Counted from the first letter of the stretch, positions 25,147 to 37,879 are shown. The stretch is DNA of 64,000 nucleotides from Quillaja saponaria (GCA_029379385.1 CM055611.1:7192001-7256000), one strand, 5' to 3'. Numbers and translations: made by a program. The notes: generated by a model not told the origin, from the letters alone.

Positions 25147-25907
25147 GGAAAAGAATACCTAGAGATTCATTGCCCTTGCAATTATGGCAGAAGTAATATA
25201 TGGGAAATCAAAACTTAAAGGAACAATTCCAGGGATGGTACTATATATAGTTGCCTCATTGAAAGAGTAATTCTTCAATTTATCTTCTTCTACTTAAGTT
25301 TCATAACTTTGTGTACTAATATATGTTTGTCCATTAATATCTCAATTCATAATGACATCTATATATGTTAAATATACATTGCATGTCATATTTTTTTAAT
25401 AACCTATTTGAGAATCAATTTAAATGAACTAATATATGTTTATCTAACATAAAGATTATATATTAATTTAATTCAAAGTAATGCTTGAATTGTCCAAGTT
25501 AAGTGGACAATTTAGGAAAGTGAAGCACTCCATTTATTAAAGTGATATGCTTAACTTTTTGTCTATTTGGTTAAAACATTGACTATGTTTCTCTATGCTT
25601 TATGGGTACATACATAGACATAGCAATATTGGCTTATCTATGTCGTGTGCATAGGAGACTATAGCGAAATGCTGCCCGAATTTCACACAATGGGGACAAA
25701 GAAATTAAGCATATCATTGGAATGGGAGTGTAGCTTTCCTGAATGGGATATGACCAACCCTTAGGATGGCATGGAAGGTGATAGAGAGCATAAACTAATA
25801 ATTAGTTCATTCATTTTAATTAATTGAGTTAAAGTGTTATTTGACCAGTGCTGAGATAATGTTTGTTGATAAAAGTTAGATGTACGGTTGTGTGATAGAT
25901 CATAGCA

Positions 25908-27877
25908 GTGTCAGATGAATTTATAGAATTTCTCAATTATACCTTTGCTAGTACGGATTATACACTTGACAGAACAATTTGGTGTCCTTGCAAAATCCTA
26001 GACAATAGTAAATTTCTTACTAAAGAAGAAGTAACCCTTTACCCCTATAAGAAGGGTTTTGTTGTAACAAATAAAATTGGAGTCTATATGGTAAGTGTTG
26101 ACATAGTAAGACTGGGACTGTAGAGTCTTTGGAAGGTGGAACATTAAATATTGTGGAAGATGAAATCCTACTTGATACAAACCGAAATAGCAAAAATGAC
26201 GTTGGACTTAATAGACCCAAATTACAATTGGGACTCAAAGAATCCAATTAGGAAGTTGCAAAGTTTTATGAGATGTTAACAATTGTAGATGATCGGGTAT
26301 GGGCTATGAAGAACCATTCTTTCATTTGTGACTCAACTGTTGAATTTCAAGTTAAAATTCATGTCTTGGAGAATTGTTATAATAAATTCGTCCAAATCAT
26401 TATAATTATTATCCTAAAGGATGAGAAGTTACCTAAATTTTTTACGAGTTTAGGAAGTTTGTGAAGAAGTTAGGACTTGGATATGACAATATTAATGTTT
26501 GTTTGAATTAGAGCCAGCTGTATTATGATGAAAACAAGTGAAGACTGCTTGTGATGTTTGTAAAGAGCCTCGTTTCAAGGAAAGTGGTAAAAGAACATAC
26601 CTTATAAGGTATTGCGATACTTGCTGAGCATGAGGAGGTTATAGAGGCTTTATATGTTTGAGCTTACTGCGAAAGACATGAGATGGCATAAGGAAGGTAA
26701 ACAGGAAACACCAGACATGATGATATATTTATCTAATAGGGAGGCTTGGAAACACTTTGACAAAGTCTATCGATCATGGTCACAAAAAATAAGAAATGCC
26801 AAACTTTGGCTCTCAGCAAATGGTTTCACTCCATTTGGTAATTTGGGATCTCAATATTTGTATTGGCCAGTGTTTTCACTTCTTATAACCATCCACTAGG
26901 TATATACATGAGGCAGCACAATATTTTCTTGACTTTGTTAATTCTTGGTCCACTCCATCCTAGCAAGAAATTTGATGTCTATCTCAGGCCTTTAACAGAT
27001 GAATTGAAAATAATTTGGAGAGATGTCGTCTTGACTTTTGATAAGTCTTTTAAGAAAAATTTTATAATAAAAGTTGCTATTCTATGGATGATTCATTAAT
27101 TATTTTGCTGTTTACAATATGATTATAGGTGGAGTACCCATGGTACATTGTTATGTCATATACGTATGGAACATACAAAATCCTTCACACTAAAGAAAGG
27201 TAGAAAACAATGTTAATTTGATTGCCATCGTTAATTCTTACCAGATAATCATTTGTTTTGAAAGCAAAGAAATAATTTTTGAAATTAACACCATTGAGAA
27301 AAACTGACTGCCTCCCAGATTGTTAAGTGATGAGGTTTTTTCCAAGGTTAGATCATTTAATATTTCAATGCACGTAAGGGATCGTAATTGGATGAAGATG
27401 AATATATTCTAAGAGTTTCTATATTAGTCTAATAACCTACTTTGCCATAACTTAGACATCATGCATATTGAGAAGAATGTGTTTGACAATATTTTCGATA
27501 CTATCATGGACTTTAAATGTAAAAGCAAGGACAGTCCACGAGCTCGTCAAGATCTAAAAGAGATATATCATTGACCAAAATTGGAGTTGCGAAGGTTAAT
27601 AGAAAATTCTTTAAGCCTAAAGCAACCTATGCTCTAAGGAAAGACATAAGAGGTTGGTTTGTAAGTGGATCAAGAATTTCAAGTATAAACATGAGATGTG
27701 TCATGTGACTCTTTAATCCTAGTAAGTTCCCTAATGGTTATGCTTCTAACTTTTCTCGATGTGTAAACATGAAAGAATTTCAAGTTTATGTTATGAAGAG
27801 TCATGATTACCATGTGTTCATGCAGAGATTATTGCCAATTGCATTTCGAGACTTGATTCCAAAGTTAATTTGGGATC
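25908..27877 (+). pseudogene. CACTA TNP2 transposase, N-terminal part
   Basis: In order: a transposase-associated domain (DEFIEFLNYTFAS, WCPCKILDN, TKEEVTLYPYKKGFV; 25908-26060); a cysteine pair region (CDVCKEPRFKESGKRTYL; about 26555-26610); AKDMRWHKEGK, EAWKHFDKVYRS, NGFTPFGNLGSQYLYWPVF (26660-26875); YNHPLGIYMRQHNIFLTLLI (26885-26945); HNLDIMHIEKNVFDNIFDT (27450-27510); and MKSHDYHVFMQRLLPIAFRD (27790-27850). These are the conserved blocks of plant En/Spm TNP2 transposases, which cut and paste the element ends. Several stops and shifts break the frame. The copia element begins at 27883 and splits the protein after LIWDPI. Confidence 0.85.
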
Positions 27878-27882
27878 CTATT

Positions 27883-28087
27883 TGTTAGAGTGTAAATATA
27901 GGCAGCTTAATTAGTGGGTCAAATTTTCTTATTTATAGTTTCCTTATTTCTGTGTAATTTCTATTACGTATTTAGTTGATATTTAGTCTAGGTTCACTAT
28001 GTTAGGTTAAATACTTTAGCCTATAAATAGAGGCTCCCTCTTGTATATTGAAAATCATCTAAATATACATTCTTCTTATATTCAACA
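27883..28087 (+). repeat. copia 5' LTR
   Basis: TGTTAGAG...TTCAACA, same ends as 31456-31660. A TATA-like run (cctataaatagagg, about 28019-28033) probably marks the element promoter. Confidence 0.95.
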
Positions 28088-28099
28088 TGGTATCAGAGC
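28088..28099 (+). promoter_or_regulatory. copia primer-binding site
   Basis: TGGTATCAGAGC directly after the 5' LTR, complementary to initiator methionine tRNA. Confidence 0.9.
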
Positions 28100-28135
28100 T
28101 TAGGGGGAAAAAATCCTAATTTTTATTTTTCGCAG

Positions 28136-28168
<33 letters not shown>

Positions 28169-28268
28169 AATTTTTATTTTCAGCTGTGTTTCTTTCCAGC
28201 GTGTCTCTCTATTGCTGTGTTTCATTCCAGCAGTACGATTATTGTTCATGGGGTACTGTTCATCGATA

Positions 28269-31200
28269 TGTCTACCTCTGAAAAATATGAAATCGGTATG
28301 TCAAAACCTAGTACTTTTACCTTTGTGTTTTCTAGATCCCCTGTTATTACTACAGCTAATATTGTTCAATCAGCCAATTTACTTGAAGTTTCACAATCTA
28401 AAGACAAGCATATTAATGTCTCATTATCAGCTACTGAATATGATAAGTTCCTACAGTATCAAGCTACCCAGCAATCTTCTCATGGTAATTCTGTCGCTTG
28501 CCTCTCTTAGACCCCTTCTGACACTTGGATTCTTGATTCTGGTGCCTCTGATCACATATCTGGTAATCCCAAACTTTTTTCTAGTATTAGTAATCCATCA
28601 TCACCTTCCACTATCACTATAGCTAATGGCTCTACAACCATTGCTAAAGGTATAGGTCAAGCTACAACATTATCTTCTTTGTCTTTAGAATCTGTGTTTT
28701 ATGTCACTGAATGTTCATTCAATCTGATTTCTATTAGACAATTGACACGTTCTCTCAATTATTCTATCACTTTCATTGATGATTCTTTTACTATATAGGA
28801 CCGACGTACGAGACGAACGATTGGCACTTTCCAAAGCATAGTCGTTTTAGAGTAGAGTCTCCCTTTCATCTTGTTCATACTGATATTTGGGGTCCTAAGT
28901 CGTGTTAGTTCATCTTTGGGATTTCAGTATTTCGTAACCTTTATTGATGACTATTCTCGTTGCACGTGGTTATTTTTAATGAAAAATCATTCTGAGTTAT
29001 TTTCTATATTTCAACAGTGTTGTGCTGAAATTAAAACACAATTTGGTGTTTCTATTCGTATTTTGTGTAATGATAATGCACGTGAATATTTTTCTACATC
29101 ATTTCAGCACTTTATGACATCTTAAGGTATGCTGCATCAATCATCTTATTCTCACACCCCTCAACAAAATGGAGTTGTTGAGCGCAAAAACAGATATTTA
29201 ATTGAAACAGCTCACACTCTATTACTTCATGGTCATGTTCCACTTCGGTTTTGGGGTGATGCTGTACTTACTGCATGCTACCTTATTATCGCATGCCATC
29301 TTCTACATTGCATAACAAAATTTCATATTCTATCATCTTTCCTAATCATCCCTTATATTCACTTCCGCTTCGTATCTTTGGTTGCATTTGTTTTGTTCAT
29401 GATCTAACACCTGGATAGGATAAACTCTCTTCCAAATCATTTAAGTGCATATTCTTGGGTTATTCTCGCCTTCAAAAAGGGTATAAATGTTACTGTCTAG
29501 ATAAGAATCATTATTTTATCTCCGCTGATGTTACATTTTTTGAGGAATCTTCATTCTTTTCCTCTACTATTCCTGAGTCACATTCTATCTCTGAGGCTTT
29601 TCCGGTTCCTTATCTTGGACCAAATGACTATGTATCACCTTCACCACTACCTGATCTTCCAGCAGACACTGTTGATGTACCTGATGACTCATCTTCTGTC
29701 CCAACACTTTCCCGTGCCTCGGATCCTGTTTCACCACCTATTTTACGAAGAGATACTCGTTCAACTCGTAATCCTTATCCTATTTATACTTTTTTGAGTT
29801 ATCATCGTTTATCTTCACCCTATTATGCATTTGTCTCCTCTTGGTCTTCTATTTATGTTCCAAAATCCACCAGTGATGTTCTTGCTCATCCCGGGTGGCG
29901 GCAGGCCATGATTAATGAAATGAACGCCTTACATACTAATGGTACTTGGGAACTGGTCTCTTTACCTTCTGAAAAATTCCACTGTTAGCTGTAAATGGGT
30001 ATACACCGTAAAAGTTCATCCTGATGGTTCTATTGATCACTTAAAGGCTAGATTGGTAGCAAAAGGCTACACTCAGGTATATGGTGTGGAATTATTCAGA
30101 AACTTTCTCTCCCATAGCTAAAATTACATCTGTCAGGGTATTTATATCTCTAGCTAGCTATTTTTGATTGGCCGCTCTATCAATTGGACATAAAAAATGC
30201 TTTCTTACATGGTAACCTTGATGAAGAAGTCTTTATGGAGCAACCACCTGGTTTTGTTGCTCAGGGGGAGTCTGGTATGGTGTGTCGATTGAAAAAGTCT
30301 CTATATGGCTTAAAGCAATCTCCTAGAGCTTGGTTTGGTAGATTCAGTGAAGTAGTTCTTAGTTTTGGCCTTCAGAGGTGTACTGTTGATCACTCAGTTT
30401 TCTATAAACATACACCTAATGGCAGAATTCTTTTAATTGTATATGTGGATGATATTGTGATTACAAATGATGATAATCATGGGATTCAACAATTGAAATC
30501 ATTCCTACAGTCTAAGTTTCAAGCTAAAGACTTAGGAACAGCTAAAATATTTCTTGGGCATTGAGGTTGCAAGATCACAATTGGGTATTTACCTTTCTCA
30601 AAGAAAGTATTGTCTGGATGTCTTAAGTGATATAGGTATGTTGGATTCCAAACCTGTAGATACTCCTATGGATCCCAACACTAAACTTGTACCAGATGAG
30701 GGGGAGCTTACTGAACTAATCCTGAGCAATATAGATGTCTTGTTGGTAAGCTGAATTATCTCACAGTCACTAGACCAGATAGTGCTTTTGTAACTAGTAT
30801 GGTTAGCCAATTTCTTTCTCAACCTCGAACATCTCATTGGAATGCTGTTATTCGTATCCTAAGATACCTTAAAACTGCACCCGGAAAGGGATTATTATAT
30901 AAGAATCATGGGCACACTCTAGTTTGAGGACATGGCCATGGTCATACATTAGTCCATAAACATAATTCTACTCCAGTTCAAGGTTATAGCGATGCTGATT
31001 GGGCAGGCTCTCAATTTGACAGAAGATCTACTACTAGGATACTGTATATTTCTAGGTGGAAATCTTGTTTCATAGAAAAGTAAAAATCAGACTGTTGTTG
31101 CAAGATCTAGTGCTGAATCTGAATATAGGGCCATGACTCATACCTCTGCTGAGTTAGTTTGGCTGAAAAATCTATTAGACGAACTTGGATTTCAACACTC

Positions 31201-31440
31201 ACAGCCTATGGAGTTAGTATGTGATAATCAAGCTGCATTACATATTGCATCAAATCCTGTCTTTCATGAACGAACAAAACATATAGAAGTTGACTAACAT
31301 TTCGTTCGTGAGAAGCTTATGGATAATACAATCAAGACTACATATACAAAATCAGTTAGTAGACTTATTCACAAAATCTTTGACAGGAAACCGATTGCGA
31401 TATCTATGCAACAAGCTTGGAACATATAATCTTTATGCTC
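28269..31440 (+). pseudogene. copia gag-pol polyprotein, broken and internally deleted
   Basis: A short gag start (MSTSEKYEIG, 28269) runs to a stop at 28508. Then follow the aspartic protease (WILDSGASDHISG, 28525-28565); the integrase core (PFHLVHTDIWGP, FIDDYSRCTWLF, NDNARE, QQNGVVERKN; 28862-29190); reverse transcriptase (MDIKNAFLHGNLDEEVF, LKKSLYGLKQSPRAW, catalytic YVDD at about 30440); and RNase H ([22 protein letters not shown], 30985-31135). Stops or shifts occur at about 28508, 28797, 29123, 29405, 29985, 30120, 30561 and 31080. The gag nucleocapsid zinc knuckle and the GAG-pre-integrase region are missing, so it cannot move by itself. Confidence 0.9.
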
Positions 31441-31446
31441 CAGCTT

Positions 31447-31455
31447 GATGGGGAG
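31447..31455 (+). promoter_or_regulatory. copia polypurine tract
   Basis: Purine-rich gatggggag directly before the 3' LTR, the expected start of plus-strand synthesis. Confidence 0.7.
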
Positions 31456-31660
31456 TGTTAGAGTGTAAATATAGGCAGCTTAATTAGTGGGTCAAATTTC
31501 CTTATTTATAGTTTCCTTATTTCTGTGTAATTTCTAATACGTATTTTGTTGATATTTAGTCTAGGTTCACTATGTTAGGTTAAATACTTTAGCCTATAAA
31601 TAGAGGCTCCTTCTTGTATATTGAAAATCATCTGAATATACATTCTTCTTTTATTCAACA
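31456..31660 (+). repeat. copia 3' LTR
   Basis: About 97 percent identical to the 5' LTR by eye (six substitutions in 205 bases). It ends TTCAACA and is followed by the CTATT target copy. Confidence 0.95.
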
Positions 31661-31665
31661 CTATT

Positions 31666-32275
31666 AAAAAATTTAGTCATTTTTTCCAGGATATTTGTGT
31701 AATTGAGCTCAGTGTACCACATATGGAGCAACTTGAGTCAAATATACTTGTGACCCTTTATAAGTTTGAAGCTAAGTTAATGCCTGGTTTTTGGGATCCT
31801 ATGGAACATTGGCAAATTCACTTGGCTTATGAAGCAAAAGTTGGTGGCCTAGTGCAATATCAATGGATATAACATTTTGGAAAGGTAACTTTCAAATTTC
31901 TTAGCATTGGTTATTTATTTTTTTTTACAATTGTATATTAAATCAATATATAATATTCCTTAATAAGATGATTCATAATCTAGAAAAGAAAGGCAACAAA
32001 GCATGTGTTAGGGTTCAATTATCGAGGTTTACATACACGAAGAGACATCAAACTTTTATAGCCTTTACTTTGCAAATGTGCATTCAAAGATGCAAAAAAT
32101 AGGCCGCAATGATGATGATGATTTTGATTTAATTGGCTGAGAATCTATATTTTCTTATCCTGGTAAAACTATTGGACATGCTTGCTCTAAAGTGCTAGAA
32201 GATTGCGAGTATAACAATGCAATGATATATGTCCTTCTCAATTGTGATAAGATTGGACCTTTTGTAAAGTAAGTT
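31666..32275 (+). pseudogene. CACTA TNP2 transposase, C-terminal part
   Basis: Continues the transposase directly after the copia element: IKKFSHFFQDIC, MEQLESNILVTLYKFEAKL, MPGFWDPMEHWQIHLAYEAK, GGLVQYQW (31670-31870). Then come HNLEKKGNKACVR (31975), IFSYPGKTIG and MIYVLLNCDKIGPFVK (about 32150-32270). These are the conserved blocks of the DUF4218 end of plant TNP2 proteins. Joining this to 27877 restores the family order, which proves the copia insertion is secondary. Introns and stops interrupt it. Confidence 0.85.
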
Positions 32276-32514
32276 TCAAAAACTCTTCTTATCCTTTAAA
32301 CTTTACACACAACTTAGTCATACATTTGTTTGTAGTCAATATGATTCAATAATGAGAGATGATGATCCTAATACTACCGATCAACAACTCAAGAGACTCC
32401 GTGAAAGGGAATTTCCCCAATTGCTACACTAACTAGTAAGAATTTCGTCGAGTATAATTAAACATCCATTTCATTAATGACATTTTTCTTTTTACATATT
32501 CCATAATTACTTAG

Positions 32515-33293
32515 GTACTGAGTGATCTCAATGTTGATGAGCACGTAAGCGATATAACTATGGGTCTAAGTTGGTGTGGCTACTCTTACAATAGATACAT
32601 CGTAAATGGTATAGGTTTCACACATAACATCATGTGAAAATAAAAGTATGATGAATAGTGGTTTATGTGTGAAGGGAAGTTGTTATGACACATTGTGATT
32701 ATAATTTTTAAGGTATGTTGACTGATGTTATTAAGTTAGAGTATAAGAGTCCCAATAACAAAGTTGTCTTGTTCAAGTGTCGATGCTATGATTCTTTTGA
32801 CAAAGGACTTAAAGTTGACCCCCAACATGATTTGATTGAGATAAATCACAGTTCCAAACTTAACTCTGATAAGCCATTTACGTTAGGTTATCAAGCAACA
32901 TAAGTATTTTATGCAAAGTATCTGTCTAAGAAATGAGAACGGCTTGATTGGTGGATAATATGTAGAGTGATACGAAGAAACTTTGTTAATTTACCAATAA
33001 CTGAAGATAACACTGGAAATGTATTGCTATGCATTCAAACTTTTTTCAAGATCAAGAAATCCAATTTCCAACTCCAGTTACCCTTGAAAATGATGACAAT
33101 CTATCTGAATCACTTCACGATGGAAATGAGATGCAAGAAGTTAATCCAAATGAGCTTCTTCAAGTTAAAGAGCAAAAAAAGTGTAACAATAATTGTTAAT
33201 AATGATTTTATTGATGAAGATGAAATCATCTCAGTTCAAGAAGAAGACAATGATGAAAAGGAAGAGTTCATTGATGAGAATGATGAGAATTAA
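32515..33293 (+). pseudogene. CACTA transposase tail, DUF4216-like
   Basis: Blocks NRYIVNGIGFTH (about 32590), GMLTDVIKLEYKSPNNKVVL, FKCRCYDSFDKGLKV, PQHDLIEINHSSKLNSDKPF (32712-32885) and RLDWWIICR (about 32940) match the DUF4216 domain that follows DUF4218 in CACTA proteins. The tail, rich in Asp and Glu (EDEIISVQEEDNDEKEEF, 33215-33275), ends at 33293. Single stops break it. Confidence 0.8.
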
Positions 33294-33534
33294 TAGTTAT
33301 TACCTATAAATATGCAAGTATGTTCATATATAGTTCATATTTTATGGCAATGTTAATTATTAGCTAGTTTTGTTATTCATTTTATAAATAACTAACATAA
33401 TCATATAACTTATTGTTTCAGGTATATATATTACACAATCATTCCTAAAGGTATGGATCCTTTTAATTTCATTTTTATTATAGGATTCCTAAATAGTTTT
33501 TTTATGCTCAAGTTATAGTTTAAATGTAAAAACT

Positions 33535-34515
33535 TTAGGTTCGAGGAAAAAAATGGTCAAATACAAGTTCGTTTCGAATTACGATAGTATCAGTACGACC
33601 ATGAGAATGAACAAGACCTGTAGGAAGAAATAGAGATTTTTTTAGATTAACAGTAAAGATATTAGGTCAATATCACAGTTTCAAGACAAAAGCTTTGTAA
33701 CTTTAGGTTTGAGGGAAAAACGGTCATATACAAGTCCATTTCAAATTCTGAGAGTACAGGCATGCCCATGGAACAAATAAAACCTGTATAAAAAAAACAA
33801 AATGTCATTTGGATTAACAGTTAGGATATTAGGCTAATGCTACATTTTCAAAGCAAAAGATTTGTAACTTTGGGTTCCCGTAAAACAGTTAAATACAATT
33901 CATTTTCAAATTTTTGGAGTACCGACACAACCTTGGGAACGAATAAGACTTGTATGAAAAAATAGAATTCCATTTAGATCAATGGTTAGGGTATTAGGCC
34001 AATGTGACAGTTTCAAGGTAAAAGCTTTGTAATTTTTGGTTTATGGGACAAAACGGTTAAATACAAGTCAATTTCAAATTATGGGAGACCAGCACAACCA
34101 TATGGATAAATAAGACCTATATGAAAAATCAGAATGTCATTTGGATAAATTGTTAGGACATTAGGCCAATGTTACAGATTCAAGTAGAAGCTTTGTAACT
34201 TTAAGTCCAAGGGGGGGACAAACAAATACAAGTCTATTTCGGATCTTGAGAGTACCAGCGATCATGAGAACGAATAACACTTATCTCGAAAAATGGAATG
34301 TAATTTGTATCAACGGTTAGGATATTAAAACAATGTTACAGTTTCAAGGCGAAAGCTTTGTAACTTTGTGTTTGAGGGCAAAAGGTTAATATAAGTCTGT
34401 TTCAAATTCTAGGAGTTCCAAAATGATCGTGGGACAAATAGAACCTATAGGAAGAAACTCAGTTAGGATATCTTGCCCAACCTTTAGTTTCAAAGTAAAA
34501 ACTTTGAAATTTTTG
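33535..34515. repeat. Tandem array, unit about 166 bp, six copies
   Basis: Unit starts marked by tttgtaac followed by tttaggtttgaggg-like runs lie at about 33535, 33703, 33869, 34035, 34199 and 34368 (spacings 168, 166, 166, 164, 169). Each unit contains caaatacaagtc.atttc, aataagacctgta and cagttaggatattaggc. It lies between the last transposase exon and the right terminus of the CACTA. Copies are diverged, so it is old. Confidence 0.85.
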
Positions 34516-35175
34516 CTTAATTTGTCTAAGTTAGAGTTTTAACTTACATGCATATTAAGTTAAGTTAAGTATAAGTTATAACTTATTTATTTTGATTATT
34601 TCATGTTGCACCTCTTATATCTGCACCTTCACACCTCAGTTAGGATAACAAGCAAGCTCAAGGTGACAAAGACTTAGGGTTATGGGATGATTTTTTCTAC
34701 AATTACTAAACAATATTAATGTTATGATGATTTTTGTATAATATTTATTATTTATATAAACTTTAGAATTTAAATATAAAATAACTTTTATATAGGTATT
34801 TACAAGTATAAAATTAAATATTAAATGTTAAATAAAAATAAAATAAAATAATTACATTATTTTCTTCATCTGCACTTGTGTTTTGATTATCTGTGTTTAC
34901 CTTTTGCAGACGCAGGTAAATTTCAACAAAAAAAAAAAGGTGCAAATACAGTTATATTCGTATTTGTATTTCAACATATGGAAGCTAGACTCTAATACAT
35001 GGTAATCAATTATTGGCATCTACATGTTGCATATCACATATTCATAGGAATACAGATGTGCAAAAAATAGTATTTGAGTTTAGGATTATTACGTCTGGAA
35101 ACAAATTTAGATGATTAGCTACGTCTGCATTGTCATCTTTTGCGTCTGCAGATAAAGTTATTTCTTATGGTGTTT

Positions 35176-36600
35176 TGTTGTTTGGGTAACGTGGGTTTAG
35201 AGGGTATATGGTGACCGAGTGCTCTGGGTTAAAAAAGCGTGTTTGAGGGTTTTATTTAGGAGTTTTTTTCTACGAATAATTTTAATTATCCATGGATAAA
35301 GTTGGTATGATAAGCTTGAAGTCACTTTACTTTTACGGGGTTTCTTTTATGGTCGATGTGGGCAATGGGTTGAGAGGTTTGTTAATTAATTATTTCCTTG
35401 AGGTTACTTGATATTCATAAATTGAGGGAATGGAAGTTTGATTATTTGACTTACTTAAAATTAGATATGCTATGAGCATCTTGAATTGCTTATTGAGAAT
35501 TGCTTATTGAGATACTCTGTAAAAGTCATCATCAACAAAATAAAATTAAAACGATACCAAGTTAGAGTTCCTCACATGTTCAATTTATTTAGTTGTTGCC
35601 TAATTACATTTTGTTTGTGTTGTATGTTGTTACTTATATTTTGCTTATGTGAAATAATACTTTTATACCTTTTTATTTTTTAAAAAAAGAAAGATAATTT
35701 GTGTATAAATGTGATTCAATTCATGTTGGATAATTTTTTTTATTATAAATAAAATGCGTTTGTTACTTATGTTATTCCATTCATGTTGGATAACTTCTTT
35801 TAAGACATGTCGCATATGCTTTATAGGCTGCAACTTTTCAATTGTGTGTATGTTAGCTGTGGCTTACTAGGACTATTCTTCTTCTTGGATATTTTTATAT
35901 ATTGATATAGAAGAGCTTTACTGTTTTGTTTAATTTTAGTATCCTTTGAGAAAAAAATTTATTTTATTTTAAGCATCAACAAGGTTTTTAGAATAAATTA
36001 AAAGGATTCAGCTCACCTCCAATACACCCCCTCACCCAATACTTCAAAGTACATATTTAGATGACTAACACATGTATTAATTTAAATCACAGGCTAAGAT
36101 TAAAAGTTCAATTTGACTAAAACTCTCACTTCTCTTACTTGTTTGTTTGTCCAAGGACTTAAAACACAAAATAAATATTCAAAAACTCAGTTAATCTTTG
36201 ATTTTAACTTGACTGATTACTTCGTGTCTTTGTATTTCAAGTATTATGCTTATATAATGATCCCAAAACAACATACTAGGAGAATACCCAAAATGGGTAT
36301 TGAAAACTTTTCTCACAGTAACACTTAAAGAAAACAAGCATAAGAGAGAAACAAAGATTTAAAGTTAATCACCATAAAATCAATTCAAAATTGAAGAAAC
36401 AACGAGAAGAACATGCTTAACAACCATTAAACAACTGCAAACAAGCTTTGAATCACAAGTAAAGTTGGTTATAACATTTTTTTTTTAACCCATCCTCTTT
36501 CATAAATGCAGTAAAACAGATTCATAAAAATTATTTATGAAACACATGACACTATTAGTCTTATTTATTCAAAATTGAGATACTTTATTTTTTTTATCTT
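35176..36600. other. No gene recognised
   Basis: AT-rich sequence right of the CACTA end. Short open frames (35486-35683, 36113-36328) show no recognisable domain. Confidence 0.5.
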
Positions 36601-36617
36601 TGTTGGACATTTGAAAG

Positions 36618-36775
36618 TGGAAATGAGTAGATGGAAAAAGTGAATACCTTGAGGTACACCAAGATAGGAAAAATGAATATTTCGAGCCAAACTAATATGG
36701 AAAAAGTGAATACCATAAGGAACATTGAGATGGGAAAACAAAAACAAATATCTTGAGGTATGCCAATATAGGAGA
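36618..36775. repeat. Minisatellite, unit about 33 bp
   Basis: Units of the type tgaataccttgaggtacacc...gatgggaaaa start at 36641, 36674, 36707 and about 36745. A partial unit lies before them. Confidence 0.65.
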
Positions 36776-36849
36776 TAGATTTAATTGGCTTTCATTAGGC
36801 CTAAAAAACTGGAAGGTCATACTTGTGTTTGTTCTACCTATGTTAAAAA

Positions 36850-37520
36850 AGAATGAAATTCTCATGTAAGATCATACGTTCTTAAAGATCTTATGACTTA
36901 TATTCATCAATTGTTGTCAAAATGATAAGTTAACATATAAGATCGTACTAATAATTTTGAGTCTTATGTCGGCAAGCAATTTGTTCGTTCAAGCCTTATT
37001 CGATAAAAAATCTAATTATTATTATTTTTTTTTTACACTTGTTTGAATTTTAAGCTTGAAACTTAGTTATTTTAGATAGTGAATGGCAAAAAAGACCAAA
37101 AGTGTTCTGAACGACGAGCCAAAGTTACTACAAGTCGATTGGTCGAATAAGACTTATAACACTAAAAAAAATCTGATTAGGAAAATCACTTTTAAGTTTT
37201 TACACTAGTTTCAATTTGAAGGTTGAAATTTAGTTATTTTGAGTTGTGAATGGCAAAAGTGATCCAAACAACTACCAGGGATAGAGGCATATCCGATTAA
37301 TAAAATAAAACTTGTAGGAATAAACAAAATCCAATTTGAGAAATTTTTTAGAATTTTGTACACTAGTTTGAAATGACTACAAGTGATCAAAACATCAAGT
37401 ATGAATATCGACATGTTTGGTTGGTCAAATAAAATTTGTAGGAACAAACATGATTCAATCCAGATAAACTATTTTAATTTTATACGTAGTTTGAATTTTA
37501 GTTTGAAACTTAAGTTTAGG
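36850..37520. repeat. Second tandem array, unit about 155-168 bp
   Basis: Markers ttttacac(t/a)(t/a)gtttgaatttt and gaatggcaaaa recur at about 37029, 37197, 37352 and 37478, with a partial unit to the left. The units share the shape of the 33535 array (a run like aataaaacttgtaggaataaacaaaat in the same place), suggesting subterminal arrays of related CACTA elements. Confidence 0.6.
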
Positions 37521-37879
37521 GACAAATTCAGCTATTGGCAATATATGCTAATTATAAGTTAATTACTCATTGTACCCTATTATATGTTAATTATGTATTT
37601 TCTTTCAATATGAGCATATAGGGCCTCCGGTAGTGGTGTAAATGGTAGTGGCTTAGATATTAATGAATATATACAATTCAATATATGATGTTTTGTTTAG
37701 TCATTTTACATTGTGTTGATTATCTATCTTGTTATAGGACAATTTTACTATAATAATTTGATATATTTAATTTTTAGTAAGGAAGTTTATAAAGTGAAAC
37801 TACAACAAGATTTTTATTTAAATTGTAAAGAAAAGAAAAAGCTAAAAATGTAAAGACGCAGATTAGTAGTGACCAACCA

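Larger units (their letters stand above)
27883..31660 (+). mobile_element. Ty1/copia retrotransposon, 3778 bp
   Basis: Two 205-bp LTRs (27883-28087 and 31456-31660) differ at about six positions. A perfect 5-bp target duplication CTATT flanks the element (27878-27882, 31661-31665). A primer-binding site and purine tract lie at the expected places. The domain order is protease, integrase, reverse transcriptase, RNase H, which is copia order. Most of gag and the segment between protease and integrase core are deleted, which explains the short length. It is inserted in the CACTA transposase in the same orientation and is the youngest datable insertion in the nest. Confidence 0.95.
23142..35172 (+). 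mobile_element. CACTA/En-Spm element with both ends, 12.0 kb with insertion
   Basis: The left end CACTACAAGAAATTACCATA and the right end (35172, read inwards CACCATAAGAAATAACTTTA) form terminal inverted repeats. Both continue with tatctg and gcgtttg/gcgtctg motifs. A 3-bp TTT flanks both sides (23139-23141, 35173-35175), the CACTA target size. It carries a decayed TNP2 transposase in plus orientation, a hairpin, and a 166-bp tandem array near the right end. A copia element of 3778 bp sits in the transposase, so the CACTA proper is about 8.25 kb. Many stops make it non-autonomous. Confidence 0.85.

Noticed and set aside
28212..28622. Plus-strand frame of 136 codons rich in hydrophobic residues
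   Set aside because: Out-of-frame shadow of the copia gag/protease region.
35486..35683. Hydrophobic open frame that could be a small membrane protein
   Set aside because: AT-rich DNA rich in T gives Phe/Leu-rich chance frames; no conserved features and no transcript evidence.
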